This document shows positions 25,051 to 32,381 of a stretch of 32,382 nucleotides of DNA, piece by piece. How positions within the stretch are numbered: position 1 is the first letter of the stretch; each line of letters begins with the position of its first letter. A program made the translations under genes and the position numbers. The notes under the pieces are model-generated. The model was not told the DNA's origin. It saw nothing but the letters and a program-made list of their open reading frames with translations, and searched no databases. Source of the DNA: Spirochaetales bacterium (GTDB lineage Bacteria; Spirochaetota; Spirochaetia; JC444; Marispirochaetaceae); assembly GCA_016935695.1 (NCBI GenBank), contig JAFGQL010000035.1, positions 1 through 32,382 of the forward strand, given 5' to 3'.

Positions 25051-25606
25051 TGACATCTCCTTTATGCCCTGTTCTTTCATACAAATTTTTTAAAGGCTTA
25101 TTAATCCAGTATCTCCTGGTAAGTATCCCTTCGAACATTGGTTTATCAAACAGAATGCCGCCGTTTTTTGCGATTGTTTTCGCAGACGCGATATTATCAT
25201 CGTCGCAGGTGATCAACACCCGTTCATATCCGTCAACCCAGATTTTTTCGAGGAGAAGCGAAAGCATTTCGGTCCCATACCCTTTGTGCCGTTCGCTGGG
25301 CCGAATGCCGTAACCAATATGTCCGCCGTTTTGTTTCAAACGCTCGTTCAATTCGTGTCGCAGGTGAATTGCGCCGCATACCTTATTTTGTTCGTCTATC
25401 AGAAAAAATAACGTTGACGGAACAAAGCCATACGCGAATATGGCATCCGTTTCTTCCATACGCCATGATTCCTGCAATTGGGTAAATGTTCTGTCCCGCC
25501 TCTTGGACGCGCTGGGGATGATATCCTCGCCGGAGAGTTCCCATTCTGTGATATAATCCTCATACTGCGTTTCGCTGATTTCTTCAAATCGTACAAGACA
25601 TAGCAT
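25043..25606 (-). CDS. GNAT-family N-acetyltransferase
   Basis: A 187-residue protein. The GNAT core is visible: strands KVCGAIHLRH and GGHIGYGIRPSERHKGYGTEMLSLLL, which contains the acetyl-CoA pyrophosphate-binding R/Q-x-x-G-x-G/A-type loop (RHKGYGT), then ERVLITCDDDNIASAKTIAKNGGILF. It transfers an acetyl group from acetyl-CoA to an unknown amine. The start is ATG 25606 with AAGGAG five bases upstream. The stop overlaps the start of the synthetase-like gene by eight bases, so the two are probably one functional unit. Confidence 0.85.
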   Translation of the reverse strand: MLCLVRFEEISETQYEDYITEWELSGEDIIPSASKRRDRTFTQLQESWRMEETDAIFAYGFVPSTLFFLIDEQNKVCGAIHLRHELNERLKQNGGHIGYGIRPSERHKGYGTEMLSLLLEKIWVDGYERVLITCDDDNIASAKTIAKNGGILFDKPMFEGILTRRYWINKPLKNLYERTGHKGDVSE

Positions 25607-25765
25607 TTTCACTCCTTAATCACAGACACATTAACTCAAACCGAATGTGTATACTATAGCCTGTCCGGTTGGAACGAAAAAAGCATGAAAGTGCATTATA
25701 GCTACTGGTAAATAACAACGATTCACTTTATTTTGGAACAATCACAGTAAACAGGAACAAAGAGC

Positions 25766-27598
25766 ATGAAAAGCAAATACATTGTATTCATCGTCTTCAG
25801 TCTATTTTTGGCCGCTTGCATTAACCATCCGAATGAGACAGTTACACTGCACGAAGGATATACCAACGTAGAGCTCAGTACGGCGGAACGAGTCCAACTG
25901 ATCATGAACGACATGACTGTTGAAGCCAAGGCTCTTCAGATGATTCAGCTGGAAGTGGTACCGGCTTTGCGGAACACCTATAGTATTGCAGGTCTTGGAT
26001 CGGTTTTATCCGGCGGAGGATCTTCTCCCCGGGATAATACCGTCGAAGGCTGGACAGAAAGATTGCAAAAAGTTCAGGAAAGCGTCATGCGTCGTGGCTT
26101 CTTCATTCCGGCCATCTACGGAATAGACGCGGTCCACGGACATGGGAATGTGCACAACGCTACTGTTTTTCCCCAGAACATCGGTCTTGGGGCTGCCAAC
26201 GATCCAGAGTTGATGGAACAAATGGGCAGGGTCGTCGCAGAGGAGATGTTTAAAACCAGGATATTGTGGAATTTCGGCCCCTGCGTGGCACTGGCCGAAG
26301 ATCCCCGATGGGGACGGTCGTACGAAAGTTTTTCGACTGATCCGGAGATAACGGCGGATCTCGCGGCCGCCTACGTAAAGGGTTTTCAAGGCGCCGGCGG
26401 CGTTGCCACCGCGAAGCATTACCTGGGAGACGGACAGACGACATGGGGAACCGGTATGAAAGGTCAAATAGACCGGGGAGATACCCGTTTGAGTCTTGAA
26501 GAAATAAGGGCAACCTCCCTCGTTCCGTATAAGAGATTAGTCGAAGCAGGCGTAAAATCGGTTATGATTTCATTCAATAGCGTGAACGGAACCAAAATGC
26601 ACGGAAGCCGCAAGTTCATAACGGAGATACTGAAAGGAGAACTCGGGTTTGACGGGTTCGTCGTCACCGACTGGGAAGGTATCCAGGAATTGCCTAATCC
26701 GACGTACGAACAGCAGGTTTGGACGGCGGTGAATGCCGGCTGCGATATGCTCATGGAACCCTACCGCGGCCTGGAAGCAAGAAACGCAATCGTAAAAGGT
26801 GTAAATAATGGTACCATCGACATAAGCCGGGTGAACGACGCAGTAAAACGGATCCTTACGGTCAAAATGGACTCGGGCCTGTTCGAGGACCCTATGATAG
26901 AGAAGCTGGCTGCCGCTGCACCCGGCTTAAGGGATGAGGCTTCATTGGACGTGTCCAGACAGCTGGTTGAGAAATCCATGGTGCTTTTAAAAAACGACGG
27001 CGCTATCCTGCCGATAAAAACAGGCCAGACGGTACTCGTTTTGGGACCGGGAGCCGACGATGTCGGGATCCAGTGCGGCGGCTGGACAATGACCTGGCAG
27101 GGTCAGCAGGATTATATGACGAACAAACTCACCGAAGGAACGACCCTACTGGAATCACTCACCGATGTATCCAAAACCCTCAATTTTACAGTGATTACCG
27201 ATACGGCAAAAGCCGGCGAAGCCGACCTTGTAATATTGGCTCTGGCGGAAATACCCTACTCGGAGTTCGAAGGAGATGACCCTTCTCCCGGCCTCGAGGG
27301 ACAGAAGGCCCATCCCGGAAACCTCACCGCCATCGAGACAGCCGAATCTCTGGGATTACCCACTGCCGCTGTTATTATCGCCGGCCGACACATTTCGATA
27401 GAAGAATATCTGGGCAGTTGGGATGCGGTAGTCATGGCGTATCTGCCCGGGACAGAAGGCGGCGGCATGGGGAGGGTACTTACCGGCCAGGTCGATTTTT
27501 CGGGAACACTGCCAATGGACTGGTATAAAGACGTAAAGGGATTATCGAGGGAACATTTCAAAGTACTCTATGAAGCGGGGTTTGGCTTGCACTACTAG
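25766..27598 (+). CDS. Glycoside hydrolase family 3 beta-glucosidase lipoprotein
   Basis: A 610-residue lipoprotein (signal MKSKYIVFIVFSLFLAAC, lipidated cysteine 18). The (beta/alpha)8 domain holds GIDAVHGHGNVHNATVFPQN, PRWGRSYESFSTD, KHYLGDGQT and the nucleophile D302 in FVVTDWEGI. The second domain (about 400-610) contains LVEKSMVLLKNDGAILP, an EGDDPSPGLEGQ loop near the expected acid/base glutamate, and YLPGTEGGGMGRVLTGQVDFSGTLP. This resembles the barley/ExoP-type beta-glucan exohydrolase branch, which releases glucose from beta-1,3/1,4 glucans or cello-oligosaccharides outside the inner membrane. It stands alone rather than in a polysaccharide locus; the glucuronoyl esterase lies 6 kb to its left. 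Confidence 0.93.
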   Translation: MKSKYIVFIVFSLFLAACINHPNETVTLHEGYTNVELSTAERVQLIMNDMTVEAKALQMIQLEVVPALRNTYSIAGLGSVLSGGGSSPRDNTVEGWTERLQKVQESVMRRGFFIPAIYGIDAVHGHGNVHNATVFPQNIGLGAANDPELMEQMGRVVAEEMFKTRILWNFGPCVALAEDPRWGRSYESFSTDPEITADLAAAYVKGFQGAGGVATAKHYLGDGQTTWGTGMKGQIDRGDTRLSLEEIRATSLVPYKRLVEAGVKSVMISFNSVNGTKMHGSRKFITEILKGELGFDGFVVTDWEGIQELPNPTYEQQVWTAVNAGCDMLMEPYRGLEARNAIVKGVNNGTIDISRVNDAVKRILTVKMDSGLFEDPMIEKLAAAAPGLRDEASLDVSRQLVEKSMVLLKNDGAILPIKTGQTVLVLGPGADDVGIQCGGWTMTWQGQQDYMTNKLTEGTTLLESLTDVSKTLNFTVITDTAKAGEADLVILALAEIPYSEFEGDDPSPGLEGQKAHPGNLTAIETAESLGLPTAAVIIAGRHISIEEYLGSWDAVVMAYLPGTEGGGMGRVLTGQVDFSGTLPMDWYKDVKGLSREHFKVLYEAGFGLHY

Positions 27599-27628
27599 CT
27601 GATAGCAGCGCCTAGCAGATAGCAGCGC
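27595..27628. repeat. 17-bp tandem duplication at the GH3 stop codon
   Basis: CTAGCTGATAGCAGCGC (27595-27611) is repeated immediately as CTAGCAGATAGCAGCGC (27612-27628), with one difference. The first copy begins at the GH3 stop codon. This looks like slippage, not an array. Confidence 0.75.
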
Positions 27629-27674
27629 GCGATTCCTTAATACCATTAACACTTGGATAAAACAATTCCAATCA

Positions 27675-27745
27675 AAAGGTAAATCCGCCGGCACCCTTCA
27701 GTTCCGTCTGCTCACTATACAATACGCGATTGAATTTGACAAATA
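27675..27745. repeat. 71-bp dispersed direct repeat, copy 2 (displaced kinase 5' end)
   Basis: The copy aligns without gaps to 21399-21469 with 3 mismatches. It retains the complete promoter (27714-27742), but the kinase start ATG is ACG here and the copied reading frame soon stops (TGA). The promoter points left, toward the 3' end of the GH3 gene. The intergenic span 27599-27799 holds this repeat, the tandem repeat and the terminator of the membrane-protein gene. Confidence 0.9.
27714..27742 (-). promoter_or_regulatory. Duplicated kinase promoter, apparently orphaned
   Basis: On the minus strand TTGTCA (27742-27737), a 17-bp spacer and TATAGT (27719-27714), identical in both hexamers to the promoter at 21438-21466. 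No intact gene begins downstream of it. A transcript would run antisense into the GH3 gene. Confidence 0.55.
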
Positions 27746-27756
27746 TAGAGAAATAC

Positions 27757-27782
27757 TAAAAACCATGCGGTGTTGGCGCATC
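27757..27782 (-). terminator. Intrinsic terminator of the membrane-protein gene
   Basis: On the minus strand ATGCG (27781-27777) pairs with CGCAT (27769-27765) across a seven-base loop, followed by GG and a run of five T (27762-27758). It lies 18 bases after the stop of the gene at 27800-28810. Confidence 0.55.
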
Positions 27783-27799
27783 ATTTCAAAGATCGGGGA

Positions 27800-28810
27800 T
27801 CATGCATCGGCAAAGGACATTTCACCATCAAGGAATATGTTAACGCCTGTAGAATGAAGGAAATACGCAGTTTCAAGGACAAATACGATCTCCCGTATCC
27901 GCTGATAATGATAAAATTGTTTCACCTTCCTTACCATATACCAGAACGCAATCCAGAATAAGCCAGGGGAAACCAGTAAAAACGCATACGCGTCCTTAGA
28001 AGCTAAACCGCTCAAAATGCCCAGGGAATTCTGCTTAACGCTGATGATGAGGGCGATCAGGAAAGCCGATAAAACACAGGCTTTCTGAAGTGTTTTCATC
28101 ATATACCATACAGAAGACATGAGACGTATATGCGCTTCGTTCCTGGCAATTGCCGAATAATTATTCGGCGAGTTTATGGAAATTCTTATTTTGAGTGAAT
28201 TGATAAAATGCTTTGACCGTTTTGAATGATTCTGAGCATTCCAGGGGATGAGCTGTATCAACTCACTGAATCCCCGTTCCTTGAGATACGCACTCAGATG
28301 GTCGTAAGGGTATTCGACATTCAGCTTTCTCTTATAACTGTAAAGGTTCCGCATCTTTACCAACTCAGACTTCTTCAGGTGGATCCTGTCGCAATACTGG
28401 TAATCCTCGCATTCGCCCTTTTTACCCTGATCACATTCGACACAAAAGCACTGCTTTTTATGATTGTAAAATTCCCTGAACGGACCGGTATTCATCAACT
28501 GGTCCCTGACAAACCAGTAACTTTCCTTGTCGGGTTTTTTTGGGTCCAGTCGATAAAAGAAATGGCCAAAAATATAGGAAAGCAGGAATAAAAATGTAAT
28601 AAACAAGGGCATGAATCTCTCAAGCGCCGCACCGGCAACCGGTAGTGCAAAGGGGCTCAATGAATGAGAAATCGCAGCAGGCGCAAAAAATATCAGAAAC
28701 AGGAACATGATGTACACAAACCCCGGAATGAGACAACCGAAAAAGTCAACAAGAAGATCACTGAAATTGAAATGCAGCTTAGGTATATCTATAAAATCTT
28801 TGGCTGGCAT
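27800..28810 (-). CDS. Unrecognised membrane protein with a cysteine cluster
   Basis: A 336-residue protein. Hydrophobic helices lie near residues 21-43, 66-86, 243-262 and 275-292. Between the second and third is a charged, probably cytoplasmic, region of about 155 residues holding five cysteines within 20 residues (C121, C123, C126, C134, C140), a likely zinc site. Just before the third helix is the motif ARNEAHIRLMSSVWY. I do not recognise the family. The start is ATG 28810, because AAGGAGG lies nine bases upstream; the in-frame ATG at 28843 has no site. The gene is AT-rich, has its own terminator, and is divergent from the serine hydrolase across a 191-bp gap in which I see no other gene. 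Confidence 0.7.
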   Translation of the reverse strand: MPAKDFIDIPKLHFNFSDLLVDFFGCLIPGFVYIMFLFLIFFAPAAISHSLSPFALPVAGAALERFMPLFITFLFLLSYIFGHFFYRLDPKKPDKESYWFVRDQLMNTGPFREFYNHKKQCFCVECDQGKKGECEDYQYCDRIHLKKSELVKMRNLYSYKRKLNVEYPYDHLSAYLKERGFSELIQLIPWNAQNHSKRSKHFINSLKIRISINSPNNYSAIARNEAHIRLMSSVWYMMKTLQKACVLSAFLIALIISVKQNSLGILSGLASKDAYAFLLVSPGLFWIAFWYMVRKVKQFYHYQRIREIVFVLETAYFLHSTGVNIFLDGEMSFADA

Positions 28811-29001
28811 AACTGCGATCCTCCTTACTGCAGAAATAAGCATCTATTACTGTTTTTGCATGTATTGTAGAATGGAATATCCCTGATGTACAGTTTTTTT
28901 TTACCAATGACAAATTCAATTGTAATCGATTGGCCCCTTGATATTCCCTTTTCTTTATGCTCAGCTGGAATAAACAACGTATACAAAAAAGGAGTATTAC
29001 C

Positions 29002-30126
29002 ATGCTGCATGAAATAAAACCTGATGTACAGCCTCAGGAAGAAGGTTACAGTCCGAAAGCAATAGAACGGCTGGACGCCCTCAGCCTTGACCTTGTTGCA
29101 AACAAAACCGTACAGGCAGCCTGTTATCTGATCGCGAAGAACGGAAAGATTATCGCGAATAAATCTTGCGGGAAACTCAAGGGAGCAAAGGACTCAACCG
29201 ATTTCATGCCTGATTCACTCAGACCAATCGCGTCCCTTACAAAAGCTTTTACCGCGGTGGGTATCTGGCAGCTTCTGGAACGCGGCCAGATTTACCTTCA
29301 TCAGCAGGTGAGAGAAATCATTAAGGAATTCGACACCACTATGCATGAGCAGATCACCATCTACCAGCTGTTGACCCACACATCCGGAATGCGGACCTAC
29401 CCGGGTGCGATGCTCGAGCCCTACCCCGATTACCACGAAGAAAAACTTACAAAGGAAAACTGGATAAAAAAACTGCTGTCCGGTCCGCTCCAGTTCAAAC
29501 CGGGGACCACATGGAATTATTGTAACGAGGGTTTCGAATTCCTGGCAGAGGTGATCGCCCGTGTCTCGGGAATGGAATACGATGAATACATGTTCGCAAA
29601 TGTGATCAACCCGCTTAAGCTGGAAGATACGGGATTCTTCATCCCCGAGGATAAAAAACACCGGTTTTGCAAGGTATCAGAATGGAACGATTGGTTTCTC
29701 AACCGGCCAGAAAATGAAGAACCGTCAAAATCTCTTTTGGGCGCCGGCGGCATGTATTCCTCCGTTCAGGATATGTTCAGATTCGGGCAGATGCTCTTGA
29801 ATGGCGGCATACTCGACGGCGTCAGGATCCTCGGCAGGAAAACCGTAGAATCGGGGACAAAGACGCATATCAAGGACATGAAGTCCTATAACTGGCACGG
29901 ACATTTATTCGACGACAGCCATTTGGTCACATACGGCCTTGGACTGGAAATAGACAAACATAAATTCCTGACAAACGGGACCTACGACCATGAAGGAGCG
30001 GGCGGCGTTCTTCTGTTCATGGACCCGGTAGAAAACTTTTTGTTCGCAGGGCTTTACTCAAGCGAGGAATGGCACGGCGAATCCTGGGTGGCGCCTCTCG
30101 CGGTTGCCTGGGGAGGGATTATATAG
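29002..30126 (+). CDS. Beta-lactamase-family serine hydrolase (class C/esterase type)
   Basis: A 374-residue protein with the three family motifs: S78-L-T-K81 (nucleophile serine and base lysine), Y173-C-N175, and H330-E-G in DHEGAGGVLLF. There is no signal peptide, so it is likely cytoplasmic, unlike periplasmic AmpC beta-lactamases, and more likely an esterase, D-aminopeptidase or peptidoglycan-type hydrolase. The start is ATG 29002, with AAAGGAG seven bases upstream. The next gene, an AhpD-like protein, follows after 146 bp. Confidence 0.88.
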   Translation: MLHEIKPDVQPQEEGYSPKAIERLDALSLDLVANKTVQAACYLIAKNGKIIANKSCGKLKGAKDSTDFMPDSLRPIASLTKAFTAVGIWQLLERGQIYLHQQVREIIKEFDTTMHEQITIYQLLTHTSGMRTYPGAMLEPYPDYHEEKLTKENWIKKLLSGPLQFKPGTTWNYCNEGFEFLAEVIARVSGMEYDEYMFANVINPLKLEDTGFFIPEDKKHRFCKVSEWNDWFLNRPENEEPSKSLLGAGGMYSSVQDMFRFGQMLLNGGILDGVRILGRKTVESGTKTHIKDMKSYNWHGHLFDDSHLVTYGLGLEIDKHKFLTNGTYDHEGAGGVLLFMDPVENFLFAGLYSSEEWHGESWVAPLAVAWGGII

Positions 30127-30272
30127 GGATACAAGAAACCCTGAACGATCCGCATAGCCCTCGGTCCAAAATGAGGAGGAATGCTGCAGCTTGAGATATT
30201 TCCCATTTACTCCCGGCGTCAGTATATTCAATTTCATAGAATGTGCGAATTCCGCCAATATGGGAGTCCCTC

Positions 30273-30881
30273 ATGAATGGATATATCAAAGAGCCCAAAC
30301 GCATTCCGCTTCTGCTGCGCATTGTCATCGCAATCGTTGAAAAGTCGATGAAAAAGCGGATGACACCCGCGCGGATGCTCGCATGGTATCCGAGGGCCGC
30401 GGTGGGCGCCGGGATGATGGAAGGCCTCGTCGCCCATGACGAAAAGGAAGTTCCCAAACGGCTTTTACAGCTTCTACGGATGCAGGTATCGATAAGCTCA
30501 TCCTGCCCATTCTGCATCGATATGAACTCGAAAGAATACACAGGGGCAAATATTACCAACAACGAAATACTCGCTCTCCAGGGCGGGAAACCATTCGAAC
30601 AAATTAAAACATTCAGTCCGGCTGAAATAACCGCGCTGGAATACGCGAAAGCGCTCACCTCGACACCCATCAGGATAAAAGAGCCGCTTATAGAAGCTCT
30701 TGCAAAGCAGTTTTCTCCCCGCGGCATCGTAATCATCGTTTCGACCGTCGCCCAGGTAAATTTCTGGGCGCGACTCATCCAGGGACTCGGACTGCCGCCC
30801 CTGGGATTCAGTCCCGACTGCCCCGTGCTGAACCTTGAATCATATGGAACGCTGATACCCGATAACGGTGAAAAGCAATGA
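30273..30881 (+). CDS. AhpD/carboxymuconolactone-decarboxylase-like protein
   Basis: A 202-residue protein with the CxxC of the AhpD-like branch (C78-P-F-C81 in SSSCPFCIDMNS), followed by GGKPFEQIKTFSPAEITALEYAKALTSTP, the usual second helix region. In AhpD the second cysteine is followed three residues later by histidine; here that position is asparagine (N85), so peroxidase activity is uncertain. The start is ATG 30273, with GGGAG six bases upstream; the ATG at 30243 lacks a site. The MarR gene follows in the same direction. Confidence 0.8.
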   Translation: MNGYIKEPKRIPLLLRIVIAIVEKSMKKRMTPARMLAWYPRAAVGAGMMEGLVAHDEKEVPKRLLQLLRMQVSISSSCPFCIDMNSKEYTGANITNNEILALQGGKPFEQIKTFSPAEITALEYAKALTSTPIRIKEPLIEALAKQFSPRGIVIIVSTVAQVNFWARLIQGLGLPPLGFSPDCPVLNLESYGTLIPDNGEKQ

Positions 30882-30948
30882 ACATCGGATCAGTCCATTA
30901 TTCCGCTCATCGGTTGACGAGACGCTCCGCACATACTACTTTTTCCAC

Positions 30949-31383
30949 ATGAAACTGGAATTATCGTTGAGCAACCTCATTACGAAAGCGTCCAGGGTCG
31001 TGACGAGGGAATATCAGTCCGAAGTCGCGCCCTTGGGTATTACGCCTTCCCAGGCAGGCATAGTCTACATTCTTGACCGCATCCAGCCCGCAACCCAGGT
31101 CGAAGTGGCCCGGATCCTTCATCTTGATAAGGCAAACACCAACGCAATGATAAAAAAACTTTTGGCGGCCAAAATCGTGAGCATCAGAAAAGACGATAAC
31201 GACGCACGGAAAACCATCCTTATGCTTACCTCAAAAGGAAAAGACCTGGCAGGGAAGCTTGTCGATGTAGATGCCCGGGTCGCCGGCGTTTTTCACAATC
31301 TCTGCGAAAGTCCCGAGGAAAAACGGATAATTAAAAGATTTCTTGAAAAAATTGTCTTTGAATTCCGTGGCCAGGACGATTGA
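30949..31383 (+). CDS. MarR-family transcriptional regulator
   Basis: A 144-residue regulator with the MarR winged helix-turn-helix: LGITPSQAGIVYILD, ATQVEVARILHLDKANTNAMIKKLLAAKIVSI, the wing RKDDNDARKTILMLTSKGKDL, and a C-terminal dimer helix. The start is taken as ATG 30949, which gives a normal MarR length. GTG 30868 would add 27 unlike residues overlapping the AhpD gene. Neither start has a strong ribosome-binding site. A 24-bp near-palindrome just downstream of the stop, inside the promoter of the next gene, is a likely binding site. Confidence 0.85.
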   Translation: MKLELSLSNLITKASRVVTREYQSEVAPLGITPSQAGIVYILDRIQPATQVEVARILHLDKANTNAMIKKLLAAKIVSIRKDDNDARKTILMLTSKGKDLAGKLVDVDARVAGVFHNLCESPEEKRIIKRFLEKIVFEFRGQDD

Positions 31384-31408
31384 CAGGTTAGCTCTTTATA
31401 GTTAGTAT
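31380..31408 (+). promoter_or_regulatory. Predicted sigma-70 promoter of the FMN-split-barrel gene
   Basis: A perfect -35 TTGACA (31380-31385), a 17-bp spacer and -10 TAGTAT (31403-31408). The -35 overlaps the end of the MarR gene, and the -10 lies inside the palindrome. Confidence 0.5.
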
Positions 31409-31421
31409 GCATACTTACTAT
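31398..31421. promoter_or_regulatory. 24-bp palindromic operator, probably for the MarR regulator
   Basis: The 24 bases match their own reverse complement at 22 positions, with a perfect 12-bp centre, AGTATGCATACT (31404-31415). MarR dimers typically bind palindromes of this size. It covers the -10 element of the next gene, so binding should repress it. Confidence 0.65.
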
Positions 31422-31433
31422 AAGGAGCTTCGA

Positions 31434-31862
31434 GTGAACAAAGAGGAAATACATGATTTTATCCGGCAGAACCCCATGCTTCAGCTTGCAACGGTCAATG
31501 ATGAAGGGCATCCGCGGACACGAACGGTTATGCTTCATGGTATCGAAAACGGTTCGGTTCTATTTCACACGGGAAATTTCAAAACACTGTACAACGAACT
31601 CAAAGCCGACGGCCGAATAGAGTTCAGCACGTATAATGCCGAATCGTTTACAGAAGTAAGGGTGAGCGGTATCGCCGAAGAAATCGATGACGATCAGTTG
31701 AGAGAAACAGTGATCAACGCACCGGGAAAGGATTACCTGAAACCGACTATCGCCCTCAAAGGGAAAGAAGCAATCCGGATATTCAGGATAACCGACTGCC
31801 AGGCACTGGTCTGGACTATGGCTTCGAACCACGATTACCCTAAGACGAGGGTATCCATATAA
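31434..31862 (+). CDS. Pyridoxamine 5'-phosphate oxidase-like (FMN split-barrel) protein
   Basis: A 142-residue protein of the short FMN-binding split-barrel type: EIHDFIRQNPMLQLATVNDEGHPRTRTVMLHGI, then GSVLFHTGNFKTLYNELKADGRIEFSTYN and TEVRVSGIAEEI. Such proteins bind FMN or another flavin and often reduce or detoxify small molecules. The start is GTG 31434, with AAGGAG (31422-31427) six bases upstream; the ATG at 31407 lies inside the operator. It is downstream of the MarR gene and its operator, so it is probably regulated by it. Confidence 0.8.
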   Translation: MNKEEIHDFIRQNPMLQLATVNDEGHPRTRTVMLHGIENGSVLFHTGNFKTLYNELKADGRIEFSTYNAESFTEVRVSGIAEEIDDDQLRETVINAPGKDYLKPTIALKGKEAIRIFRITDCQALVWTMASNHDYPKTRVSI

Positions 31863-31895
31863 TTGGTTTTCTTAGCCTATACATTCAAAAAGGCT

Positions 31896-32381
31896 TCAAG
31901 GAAAGACCAGCTCCCAATACCCTACATCAATCCACTTTTCAAACTTATAGCCCACTTCCCGGAAGTGGGCTGTTTTTTCAAACCCGAACTTTTCATGAAG
32001 CCGCTGGCTGCCTTCGTTCGGCAAAGCGAGACACGCCACTACGGTGTGAATGTTTTTCTTAGGCAGTTCCGCAAGAAGCTGTTCGTATAACATGGCGCCT
32101 ATGCCTTTTTTCTCCATGCCGTTTTTTACATAGACCGTCGCTTCCACGGTATACCGGTAGGCACAGCGCCCTTTCCATGGAAAGGCGTAAGCATACCCGG
32201 CCACTGTTCCGAATTCTTCATACACAAGCCATGGAAACGTAGCCGTGACCTCGGTTATGCGCTTCTCCATCTCGGAAGTGCCCACCGGAGTTTCTTCAAA
32301 GGTAATAATGGTGTTCTGTATATAGTGATTGTAGATGGAGCAGATGTGTTCTGCATCGCTTTTGCGTACCGGTCGTATCAT
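31896..32381 (-). CDS. PAT-type GNAT N-acetyltransferase
   Basis: A 161-residue protein with the phosphinothricin/methionine-sulfoximine acetyltransferase pattern: MIRPVRKSDAEHICSIYNHY, TFEETP, YAFPWKGRCAYRYTVEATVYV, the acetyl-CoA loop KNGMEKKGIGAMLYEQLL, and LPNEGSQRLHEKFGFEKTAHFREVGYK. These enzymes acetylate amino-acid analogues or the alpha-amino group of methionine derivatives. The start ATG is the last codon of the window, so the 5' context is not visible. Its 3' end contains a terminator acting on the opposite strand. Confidence 0.88.
   Translation of the reverse strand: MIRPVRKSDAEHICSIYNHYIQNTIITFEETPVGTSEMEKRITEVTATFPWLVYEEFGTVAGYAYAFPWKGRCAYRYTVEATVYVKNGMEKKGIGAMLYEQLLAELPKKNIHTVVACLALPNEGSQRLHEKFGFEKTAHFREVGYKFEKWIDVGYWELVFP
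31949..31978 (+). terminator. Strong intrinsic terminator inside the convergent GNAT gene
   Basis: AGCCCACTTCC (31949-31959) pairs with GGAAGTGGGCT (31961-31971) and is followed by a run of six T (31973-31978). It would end the rightward AhpD-like/MarR/FMN transcript within codons of the minus-strand acetyltransferase gene. Confidence 0.75.

Noticed and set aside
27595-27628. Possible start of a CRISPR-like or larger array
   Set aside because: There are only two adjacent units with no spacer, best explained by slippage.
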